Below are positions 26,983-34,007 of a stretch of 64,000 nt of DNA, piece after piece; position 1 is the first letter of the stretch; each line of letters starts with the position of its first letter. A model generated the notes under the pieces. The model made no database searches, was not told the DNA's origin, and saw nothing but the letters and a program-made list of their open reading frames with translations. The stretch spans positions 180,689 through 244,688 of the forward strand of contig DASTGN010000001.1 in NCBI GenBank assembly GCA_035719105.1, written 5' to 3'. This DNA comes from UBA8389 sp035719105 (GTDB taxonomy: Bacteria > Bacteroidota > Bacteroidia > Bacteroidales > UBA1402). A program made the translations under genes and the position numbers.

Positions 26983-28905
26983 ATGGGAAAAATTATTGGT
27001 ATTGACTTGGGAACCACCAACTCGTGTGTTTCCGTCATGGAAGGAAACGATCCGATCGTCATTGCAAACAGCGAAGGCAAACGCACCACTCCTTCCGTGG
27101 TTGCCTTTATTGAAGGTGGCGAACGCAAAATCGGTGATCCTGCCAAACGTCAGGCCATCACCAACCCCAAAAAAACGATTTCATCCATTAAACGTTTCAT
27201 GGGTGAATCATTCGATGAAGTCGCTATAGACATCAAACGTGCTGCTTACCACGTAACTCGTGGAGAAAACAACACTCCACGTGTCGACATTGATGGTCGC
27301 ATGTACACTCCACAAGAAATTTCAGCCATGATTCTTCAAAAAATGAAGAAAACGGCCGAAGATTATTTAGGCACCGAAGTCACTGAAGCCGTTATTACGG
27401 TTCCTGCTTATTTCAACGATTCGCAACGTCAAGCAACCAAAGAAGCTGGTGAAATTGCTGGTCTGAAAGTTCGCCGCATTGTGAACGAACCAACCGCTGC
27501 AGCTTTGGCTTATGGTTTGGATAAAACCCACAAGGATATGAAGATTGCAGTCTTCGACCTTGGTGGTGGTACATTTGATATTTCCATCCTTGAATTGGGT
27601 GAAGGCGTTTTCGAAGTAAAATCAACCAATGGTGATACTCACTTGGGTGGAGACGACTTTGACCAAACCATCATCGACTGGCTGGCCGACGAATTCAACA
27701 AGGACGAAGGCATTGACTTGCGTAAAGACCCTATGGCTTTGCAACGTTTGAAAGAAGCTGCAGAAAAAGCAAAAATTGAACTTTCAAGCTCTACTTCCAC
27801 CGAAATCAACTTGCCGTACATCATGCCGGTCAATGGAATTCCAAAGCACTTGGTTAAAACCCTGAGCCGCGCTCAATTTGAAAAACTGGCTGACAAGTAC
27901 ATCCAGGCTTGTGTTGAACCATGCCGCAAGGCCTTGTCCGATGCTAATCTGACTGCCAGCGACATCGATGAAGTCATTCTGGTCGGTGGATCCACACGTA
28001 TTCCTGTCATCCAGACCATGGTCGAAAAATTCTTCGGCAAAACTCCTTCCAAGGGAGTGAATCCTGATGAAGTTGTCGCCGTTGGTGCTGCCATACAAGG
28101 TGCTGTTCTTTCTGGAGATGTGACCGACATTCTGTTGCTCGACGTAACGCCACTTTCACTTGGTATCGAAACGATGGGTAGCGTAATGACCAAACTCATC
28201 GAATCCAACACCACCATTCCAACCAAGAAATCGGAAGTTTTCACCACCGCTGCTGATAATCAGCCTTCGGTTGAAATTCACATCTTGCAAGGGGAACGTT
28301 CTTTGGCTAAAGACAACAAAACCATTGGTCGCTTTCATCTGGATGGCATCCCTGCTGCACGTCGCGGAACTCCACAAATTGAAGTGACCTTCGATATTGA
28401 TGCTAATGGTATCTTGAACGTTTCAGCTAAGGATAAAGCAACGGGTAAAGTGCAGAGTATCCGCATCGAAGCCTCCAGCGGTTTGACCGATGCTGAAATT
28501 AAGCGCATGAAGGATGAAGCTGCTGCCAATGCAGAATCCGATTTGAAAGAAAAGGAACGCATTGACAAACTGAACCACGCTGACAGCTTGATTTTCCAAA
28601 CGGAAAAGCAACTTGAAGAACTGGGTGACAAACTTCCCGCCGACAAGAAAGCTCCGATTGAAGCTGCCCTTGCCAAACTGAAAGAAGCACACAAGGCTCA
28701 GGATATTGCTGGTATCGACGCTGCTACCGTTGAACTGAACAAAGTCTTCCAAGCTGCTTCCGAAGAAATGTACAACCAAGCCAATGCCGGTGGTGCACAA
28801 GCTGGTCCTCAGGATTTCGCAGGTGCCCAAGGCAATCCAAATGCCGGTCAACAAGGTAAACCCGATGACAATGTAACGGACGTGGACTTTGAAGAAGTGA
28901 AGTAA
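26983..28905 (+). CDS. dnaK: Chaperone protein DnaK (Hsp70)
   Basis: ATP-dependent chaperone, 640 residues. Nucleotide-binding domain motifs: IGIDLGTTNSCV (phosphate 1), FDLGGGTFDIS (phosphate 2) and VGGSTRIPVIQ (adenosine). Substrate-binding beta domain and helical lid follow, then a Gly/Ala/Gln-rich linker and an acidic end (TDVDFEEVK) typical of bacterial DnaK. No dnaJ or grpE gene is adjacent. A 191-bp upstream region shows no clear TAnnTTTG box. A strong terminator follows the stop. Confidence 0.98.
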   Translation: MGKIIGIDLGTTNSCVSVMEGNDPIVIANSEGKRTTPSVVAFIEGGERKIGDPAKRQAITNPKKTISSIKRFMGESFDEVAIDIKRAAYHVTRGENNTPRVDIDGRMYTPQEISAMILQKMKKTAEDYLGTEVTEAVITVPAYFNDSQRQATKEAGEIAGLKVRRIVNEPTAAALAYGLDKTHKDMKIAVFDLGGGTFDISILELGEGVFEVKSTNGDTHLGGDDFDQTIIDWLADEFNKDEGIDLRKDPMALQRLKEAAEKAKIELSSSTSTEINLPYIMPVNGIPKHLVKTLSRAQFEKLADKYIQACVEPCRKALSDANLTASDIDEVILVGGSTRIPVIQTMVEKFFGKTPSKGVNPDEVVAVGAAIQGAVLSGDVTDILLLDVTPLSLGIETMGSVMTKLIESNTTIPTKKSEVFTTAADNQPSVEIHILQGERSLAKDNKTIGRFHLDGIPAARRGTPQIEVTFDIDANGILNVSAKDKATGKVQSIRIEASSGLTDAEIKRMKDEAAANAESDLKEKERIDKLNHADSLIFQTEKQLEELGDKLPADKKAPIEAALAKLKEAHKAQDIAGIDAATVELNKVFQAASEEMYNQANAGGAQAGPQDFAGAQGNPNAGQQGKPDDNVTDVDFEEVK

Positions 28906-28931
28906 ACATTCTTTCCACTCTATATATCCAG

Positions 28932-28968
28932 AGGGCGGTTTCAGCATTGACTGAAGCCGCCCTTTTTT
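28932..28968 (+). terminator. Intrinsic terminator of dnaK
   Basis: 13-bp stem with one G-U pair, arms AGGGCGGTTTCAG (28932-28944) and CTGAAGCCGCCCT (28951-28963), 6-nt loop, followed by a run of T. Confidence 0.9.
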
Positions 28969-29027
28969 CACGCTGACTATTTGACAACAAATTGAACCAC
29001 TTGTTCTGTGAATTGGTAAAAACCGGT

Positions 29028-29035
29028 TATTTTTG
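29028..29035 (+). promoter_or_regulatory. Promoter -7 box of the DUF4256 gene
   Basis: TATTTTTG, exact TAnnTTTG, 25 bp before the ATG at 29061. Confidence 0.5.
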
Positions 29036-29060
29036 TTCGAATAAATGAACCTGATAAGTA

Positions 29061-29621
29061 ATGAAAAAAGAAACGCTTACAGACGAACAACGCAACGAGC
29101 TGCTGCAAAAACTTCAACTTCGTTTTGAGAAAAACGGGAACCGTCATTCAGGAATGAATTGGGAAGAAGTTTATGCAAAATTGAACGCTCAGCATGAAAA
29201 ACTTTGGTCGCTTCATGAAATGGAACGTACCGGTGGCGAACCAGATGTAGTGGGCCAAGATGCCCAAACAGGCCAATTCCTCTTCGTTGATTGTTCGGCA
29301 GAAAGCCCCATTGGTCGAAGAAGTCTTTGTTACGATCGGCAAGCACTTGATTCAAGAAAGGAATTCAAACCCGAAAATTCGGCTATGGATTTGGCGGCAG
29401 AAATGGGTATCGAATTGCTTTCAGAAGCCGAATATTGTTCATTACAAGAGCTGGGCAGGTTCGATACTAAAACCTCTAGTTGGATAAAAACCCCGGAACC
29501 TATTCGCAAATTGGGAGGTGCCATCTTTTCAGAATTCCGTTACGGTCATATTTTTGTCTATCACAACGGTGCATCCTCGTATTATGCGGTTCGTGGGTTC
29601 AGAGGTGTATTGAAGGTTTAA
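29061..29621 (+). CDS. DUF4256 domain-containing protein
   Basis: 186-residue soluble protein covering the whole DUF4256 domain: N-terminal helix LQKLQLRFEKNGNRH, the GGEPDVVG stretch, FVDCSAESPIGRRSLCYD, MGIELLSEAEYCSLQ, and the aromatic C-terminal FRYGHIFVYHNGASSYYAVRGFRG. The family is widespread but has no assigned function. The gene stands alone between the dnaK terminator and the accessory islet. Confidence 0.85.
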   Translation: MKKETLTDEQRNELLQKLQLRFEKNGNRHSGMNWEEVYAKLNAQHEKLWSLHEMERTGGEPDVVGQDAQTGQFLFVDCSAESPIGRRSLCYDRQALDSRKEFKPENSAMDLAAEMGIELLSEAEYCSLQELGRFDTKTSSWIKTPEPIRKLGGAIFSEFRYGHIFVYHNGASSYYAVRGFRGVLKV

Positions 29622-29700
29622 ATAACTACTGGATTAAAATTAAAGGGGGTGCCTCACTTCAAAATCGGACGTGCCCTTTATATTATCTAAATTAATTATA

Positions 29701-29743
29701 TCACATTTTTGGCAGCATTTCTTGTTTGTTGCCTGTTTTGTGA
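29701..29743. repeat. Interrupted inverted repeat over the abiEi-like promoter
   Basis: TCACA-N5-GGCA (29701-29714) is mirrored by TGCC-N5-TGTGA (29730-29743); the right half overlaps the -33 to -7 region. AbiEi antitoxins are known to repress their own promoters through inverted repeats, so this is a plausible autoregulatory operator. Confidence 0.4.
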
Positions 29744-29751
29744 TATATTTG
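29722..29751 (+). promoter_or_regulatory. Promoter of the abiEi-like gene
   Basis: TTG (29722-29724), 19-bp spacer, TATATTTG (29744-29751): a good Bacteroidota vegetative promoter ending 17 bp before the ATG. Confidence 0.6.
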
Positions 29752-29768
29752 TTCTCCTATTATAAGAT

Positions 29769-30491
29769 ATGGTTACAACGAACGACATATTAAATTTTGC
29801 TCTTACACACAAAGTGTTTACTCGCAAAGAACTAATAGCCAATTTAAAGAGTGAAGATCTAGTTGGCTCACCCGGAACTCTTTCCGAACAATTGCACCGC
29901 CTTTTAAAATCGGAACGATTGGTTCGTGTTGAAAGAGGCATTTATAAATTGCCCGATGATGCAAGAAAGGATTTTTCGGTGGTATGCTCCGAAGAAATGA
30001 GACAAATAAATCAGCAACTGAAAACCCAGTTTCCTTTTGTCGATTTTTGCCTTTGGTCCGCCTCAACCCTAATGCCATTCATGCACCACATTCCAAATCT
30101 GAATCTTTTGTTTGTTGATGTAGAACGCGAGGCAGCTGAATCTGTTTTTAATCTTTTAAATTCCGATGGCAATAAAAGGGTTTTTCTGCTGCCTTCGCTC
30201 ACAGACATCGAACGATACATTAGCACCAACGATGCCATTATCATTCGTCCGTTAATTTCTGAATCGCCATTACAATTGGTGGAGGGCATTAACACCCCGA
30301 CAATAGAAAAGGTGTTGGTAGATATTGTGGGGGATGTGGAATTTTCATTCTTACAGGGTTCGGAGATAAACTATGTTTATACAACGATTTTTGAAAGGCA
30401 CAACGTAAATAAAAACAAACTCTTACGCTATGCCACCCGTCGGGGTCGGAAGGAAGAAGTCGAACAATTAATTAACGCCAATAAATTATGA
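29769..30491 (+). CDS. AbiEi-like antitoxin/transcriptional regulator (DUF6577 type)
   Basis: 240-residue protein with an N-terminal winged helix-turn-helix (about 1-65; FTRKELIANLKSEDL, then LVRVERGIYKLPDDA, the usual start of AbiEi-like regulators) and a C-terminal domain (about 75-235) with WSASTLMPFMHHIPNLNLLFVDVE. AbiEi proteins are type IV antitoxins of AbiE phage-defence modules and repress their own operon. The stop codon overlaps an ATG starting MIHPDSRTIE, the usual start of an AbiEii toxin, but the toxin is truncated. Local DNA is AT-rich compared with neighbours, suggesting transfer. Confidence 0.7.
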   Translation: MVTTNDILNFALTHKVFTRKELIANLKSEDLVGSPGTLSEQLHRLLKSERLVRVERGIYKLPDDARKDFSVVCSEEMRQINQQLKTQFPFVDFCLWSASTLMPFMHHIPNLNLLFVDVEREAAESVFNLLNSDGNKRVFLLPSLTDIERYISTNDAIIIRPLISESPLQLVEGINTPTIEKVLVDIVGDVEFSFLQGSEINYVYTTIFERHNVNKNKLLRYATRRGRKEEVEQLINANKL

Positions 30492-30589
30492 TTCACCCCG
30501 ATAGTCGGACAATAGAACAAGGGCGCAATGAGCTTCACCGCTACATATGGAGAATTTGCCCCAATGAACCATTTATCATTAATCGTTAA
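30488..30589 (+). pseudogene. Truncated AbiEii toxin remnant
   Basis: A 33-codon frame beginning 4 bp inside the antitoxin gene reads MIHPDSRTIE, which matches the conserved start of AbiEii nucleotidyltransferase toxins as I know them, then continues into unrelated residues and stops. None of the downstream toxin motifs (such as the FKGGTxL nucleotide-binding signature) appears in any frame before the next gene. The most economical reading is an internal deletion that removed nearly the whole toxin. Confidence 0.5.
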
Positions 30590-30665
30590 TCCGCCAACAA
30601 TCATGGCAAAGAGTGTTTTGTGCAAAGCAACAAACATACTATTAATATTTGAAAGGAATCAGTAA
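30528..30665 (+). CDS. Possible 45-residue peptide overlapping the Fic gene start
   Basis: ATG at 30528 opens a frame (MSFTATYGEFAPMNHLSLIV...) that ends in TAA overlapping the ATG of the BRO-N/Fic gene (TAATG), an arrangement typical of translational coupling. It overlaps the toxin remnant in another frame. No family is recognised; it may be chance, a leader peptide, or the tail of a deleted gene. Confidence 0.2.
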   Translation: MSFTATYGEFAPMNHLSLIVNPPTIMAKSVLCKATNILLIFERNQ

Positions 30666-31549
30666 TGAGCAACAACACAAAAATATCCATCCGTTTTTTC
30701 GACGACCGTGAAGTTCGTGCTTTTTGGGACGAAGAGAGCAACAAATGGTGGTTTTCCGTTTTAGATATTGTTGCTGTTCTTACAGACCAAGATGACTACA
30801 ACAAAGCACGAAACTATTGGAAATATCTTAAAGCCAAACTTAAAAAAGAAGGAAATGAATTGGGTAGTGTCACTACCCAGTTTAAATTAAAATCACCTGA
30901 CGGGAAATTGCGGCTCTCAAACGTGCTTGATTATAACGGAATTATTGCACTTGGCAAACAATTTCCCGGTAAAAAAGCAAACCGGTTTATAGAATGGTTT
31001 ACTTTCAGCGATGAAAGTATCGACGGAAAAAGTAAAACAAAAGCCTACGCCTTATTTGAAAGTTCTTTTATCGACAGCATAGAAGTGGGAACAACGAAAG
31101 GCTTACAGCAAATTCACGCCTACCTGTTTGGTGGACTTTACGATTTTGCTGGACAGATAAGGCAGAAAAACATTTCAAAAGGCGGCTTTCAATTTGCTGT
31201 AGCTCATTTTTTAGGCAACACGTTAAAACAAATTGAACAAATGCCCGAAAATACATTCGACGAAATTGCCGATAAATATGTGGAAATGAACATTGCCCAC
31301 CCATTCCTGGAAGGCAATGGGCGAAGCACACGAATTTGGTTGGATTTGATTTTCAAGAAACGATTAAAACGTTGTGTGGATTGGAGTAAGATTAATAAAA
31401 ACGATTATCTGAACGCAATGGTAAGAAGTGTTACAAACAATACAGAGCTGAAAAGATTGCTCAAGAATGCCCTTACAGAAGAAATCAGCAGCCGTGAAAT
31501 GTTTATGAAAGGTATTGATTATTCGTATTATTATGAAGAAAACGAATAA
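30665..31549 (+). CDS. BRO-N-like domain fused to Fic (AMP-transferase) domain
   Basis: 294-residue two-domain protein. Residues about 8-115 resemble the BRO-N/phage antirepressor-like domain found at the start of RhuM-type proteins (REVRAFWDEESNKWWFSVLDIVAVLT). Residues about 125-280 form a Fic domain with the catalytic loop HPFLEGNGRSTR (212-223), intact for nucleotide transfer: catalytic His212 and the GNGR anion site. Near the C-terminus SYYYE (287-291) resembles the inhibitory (S/T)xxxE motif of class III Fic proteins, although the following residue is Glu rather than Gly/Asn. Target unknown; accessory, AT-rich context. Confidence 0.8.
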   Translation: MSNNTKISIRFFDDREVRAFWDEESNKWWFSVLDIVAVLTDQDDYNKARNYWKYLKAKLKKEGNELGSVTTQFKLKSPDGKLRLSNVLDYNGIIALGKQFPGKKANRFIEWFTFSDESIDGKSKTKAYALFESSFIDSIEVGTTKGLQQIHAYLFGGLYDFAGQIRQKNISKGGFQFAVAHFLGNTLKQIEQMPENTFDEIADKYVEMNIAHPFLEGNGRSTRIWLDLIFKKRLKRCVDWSKINKNDYLNAMVRSVTNNTELKRLLKNALTEEISSREMFMKGIDYSYYYEENE

Positions 31550-31645
31550 CCTATTATCCGTATCATATTTGTACTTTAAACTTATAAATCGCTAATATTC
31601 AGCGCTTGTTTGTTTCGAATAAGTGAATTCAATTCATTCATTTAT

Positions 31646-31680
31646 AAAAAAACCACTATAAATTTTATAGCGGTTTTTTT
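31646..31680. terminator. Bidirectional terminator between the Fic and GH3 genes
   Basis: A run of A, a stem of about 10 bp with one mismatch (CCACTATAAA with TTTATAGCGG), then a run of T; suits both converging genes. Confidence 0.65.
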
Positions 31681-31707
31681 ATAAATAGCCGGCAACGTTT
31701 CGTCGCT

Positions 31708-33903
31708 TTATTGAATTTGTACGGACACTTTGCTTTTGACATCCGCACTGGATGCTGCATTGCACAAGGTAAAATCACCTGCTTCAACAACCCAACCATG
31801 AGTGGCATCGCTGTAATAAGCCAAGTCTTTCACGTTTATCTCCATTTCGACAACTTTCATTTCGCCAGCTTTCAAAACTGTTTTCTTGAATGCTTTCAGC
31901 TCTTTTACAGGACGAATGACAGAAGCTTTTGGTTGAGAAACATAAATCTGAGATGTTTCAGAACCATCCGATAGGCTAGTGTTTTTAAGCGTAAACGACA
32001 ATTTAATTACGTCATTTTTGCCATATACTTTTTTATCGGTTGATATTTTGCCGTATTCGAATTTCGAATAACTCAAACCGAATCCAAAAGGAAACAATGG
32101 AGTAATCTTCTTGGTATCAAACCAACGGTAACCAACCAAAATATCTTCCTTGTATTCCTGCATTTTGCCATCGCCGGGATACGAAATGGAACCAAAGGAG
32201 TGAGCAGCATTGTCTTCTAGCTTTTTAGGAAACGAGAACGGTAATTTACCGGAAGGATTTACCTCGCCAGATACGATATTGGCAATGGCGTTTCCTGCTT
32301 CTGAACCTAAATACCAGGTTTGAATCAAGGCTGGAACCTGATTTAGCCAAGGCATCTCAACGGCATTTCCGGTGCAAAGCAGTACCGTTAAATTCTTGTT
32401 GGAAGCCAATAAAGCACTGATCAGTTTATCTTGACCGTAGGGCAGTCCCAACGATTTTCGATCATCGCCTTCACTGTCTTGGTATTTGTTTTTGTTCAAT
32501 CCACCAACAAAAAGGACGGCATCCACATTCTTGACCGTTTCTAAAGCTGCATTCACCAAGGAGTCAGAAATGACTTTGCCATTAGCATCATCCTTCAGAT
32601 CAGAGGAGTAACCTTTTGAATAAACAATGACATCGGCGCCATATTTATTAGTTAAACCAACCAGCGGAGAAACTTCGTAAGCAACTTTAAGTGAGGAGGA
32701 ACCACCACCAATCACCAAACTCTTGGTAGCATTTTCACCGATTACGGCAATTTTTTTGTATTTGCCTACAGGAATCGGAAGGGTTTGTTTTTCATTTTTC
32801 AATAAAACAATGCCTTGTTCAGCAATTTTGCGAGCTGCTTCCGAATGTTCAGGACTGATGAATTTTCCATAAGGACGATTTGCGCTCATTGTGGTACGGA
32901 AAATCATTCGAAGCAACCGTCTAACTTTATCATCAAGCACATTCACACTGTATTTACCTGTTTTCAAACCCATTAAATAGGGGTTAGCCAAATAGTAGGA
33001 AGAATAAGGAGATTTCCCTTTCGTTGTCAAACCGTCGGTCCATGTACCCATTTCAAGGTCAAGACCGTTATTTACTGCTTGATCGGTGTTGTGAGTTCCG
33101 CCCCAGTCACTGATGACGACACCATCAAAATTCCAGTCCTTTTTTAATATCTGGTTCAACAACAAATCATTATGGCAGCAATGTTGCCCTCGTAGTTGGT
33201 TGTAAGAACCCATGATTGACCAGGCTTTACCTTCGATGACAGCTGCTTTAAATGCAGGTAAGTAGATTTCGTTCAAGGCACGGTCACTCACTTCGACATC
33301 GATGATATTCCGATCTACTTCCTGGTTGTTTAAGGCAAAGTGTTTGACACAGGCAGCCACACCATTTTGTTGTACACCCTGAACGTAGGGCACCACCAGA
33401 CGAGAAGATAAATAAGGATCTTCGCCCATATACTCGAAATTACGCCCATTAAAGGGTGTTCTGTAGATGTTCACACCCGGCCCAAGCAACACACCCTTAT
33501 TACGGTAGCGTGCTTCTTCCCCAATAGTTTTACCATAAAGCATGGCGATTTCAGGATTGAAGGTCGCTGCCAAGCAGGTTAAAGCGGGAAAAGCCGTGCA
33601 CGAATCGTTTGTCCAATGTGCACCGGACCACTCGTCCCAAAAAACTTCTTCCCGAATGCCGTGAGGTCCATCCGTCATCCAAATTTCCGGAATACCCAAA
33701 CGGGGCACACCACGTGAACTAAACTTGGATTGAGCATGACACATGGCCACTTTTTCTTCCAGGGTCATTTTGGAAAGCGCGTTTTCCACCCGCTTCTCCA
33801 ACGGTGCATTTTCATCCAGATAAATGGGTTTCTGCGCTTGACTCTGTTGGATGGGATAAATTAGGCAAACAAATAGGAATAATACAAATCTGACTTTTTT
33901 CAT
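31708..33903 (-). CDS. Glycoside hydrolase family 3 beta-glucosidase
   Basis: Secreted (signal peptide 1-23 ending AQA), 731 residues. GH3 N-terminal barrel with MTDGPHG, KHFALNNQE and the nucleophile in GVVISDWGGTH (D266), C-terminal alpha/beta sandwich (KIAVIGENA...), and a fibronectin III-like domain (about 630-725). Removes terminal beta-linked glucose from oligosaccharides, probably in the periplasm. It is the last gene of the second polysaccharide locus and has its own promoter 104 bp after the PKD protein gene. Confidence 0.92.
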   Translation of the reverse strand: MKKVRFVLFLFVCLIYPIQQSQAQKPIYLDENAPLEKRVENALSKMTLEEKVAMCHAQSKFSSRGVPRLGIPEIWMTDGPHGIREEVFWDEWSGAHWTNDSCTAFPALTCLAATFNPEIAMLYGKTIGEEARYRNKGVLLGPGVNIYRTPFNGRNFEYMGEDPYLSSRLVVPYVQGVQQNGVAACVKHFALNNQEVDRNIIDVEVSDRALNEIYLPAFKAAVIEGKAWSIMGSYNQLRGQHCCHNDLLLNQILKKDWNFDGVVISDWGGTHNTDQAVNNGLDLEMGTWTDGLTTKGKSPYSSYYLANPYLMGLKTGKYSVNVLDDKVRRLLRMIFRTTMSANRPYGKFISPEHSEAARKIAEQGIVLLKNEKQTLPIPVGKYKKIAVIGENATKSLVIGGGSSSLKVAYEVSPLVGLTNKYGADVIVYSKGYSSDLKDDANGKVISDSLVNAALETVKNVDAVLFVGGLNKNKYQDSEGDDRKSLGLPYGQDKLISALLASNKNLTVLLCTGNAVEMPWLNQVPALIQTWYLGSEAGNAIANIVSGEVNPSGKLPFSFPKKLEDNAAHSFGSISYPGDGKMQEYKEDILVGYRWFDTKKITPLFPFGFGLSYSKFEYGKISTDKKVYGKNDVIKLSFTLKNTSLSDGSETSQIYVSQPKASVIRPVKELKAFKKTVLKAGEMKVVEMEINVKDLAYYSDATHGWVVEAGDFTLCNAASSADVKSKVSVQIQ

Positions 33904-33921
33904 TTTTAATCAATAAGGGTG

Positions 33922-33929
33922 CAAAGGTA
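33922..33929 (-). promoter_or_regulatory. Promoter -7 box of the GH3 gene
   Basis: Minus strand TACCTTTG, exact TAnnTTTG, 19 bp before the ATG. Confidence 0.5.
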
Positions 33930-33958
33930 ATTTTTGCTATTAAATTATCATCTATATT

Positions 33959-33997
33959 TTCATCGTCCGTACAACCAATAGTTGTACAGACGATGAA
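33959..33997 (-). terminator. Long hairpin after the PKD/T9SS gene
   Basis: Stem arms 33959-33975 and 33981-33997 pair over 17 positions with a single mismatch around a 5-nt loop, 10 bp after the operon's last stop codon. There is no T run on the minus side, so it may be a 3'-end stabilising or processing hairpin rather than a simple terminator. Confidence 0.5.
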
Positions 33998-34007
33998 GTT
34001 ATATAGT

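Noticed and set aside
29622..31707. Prophage or integrative element around the AbiE/Fic genes
   Set aside because: Although BRO-N-like and AbiE-type genes are often mobile, no integrase, attachment repeats or other phage genes are present; only an AT-rich islet can be supported.
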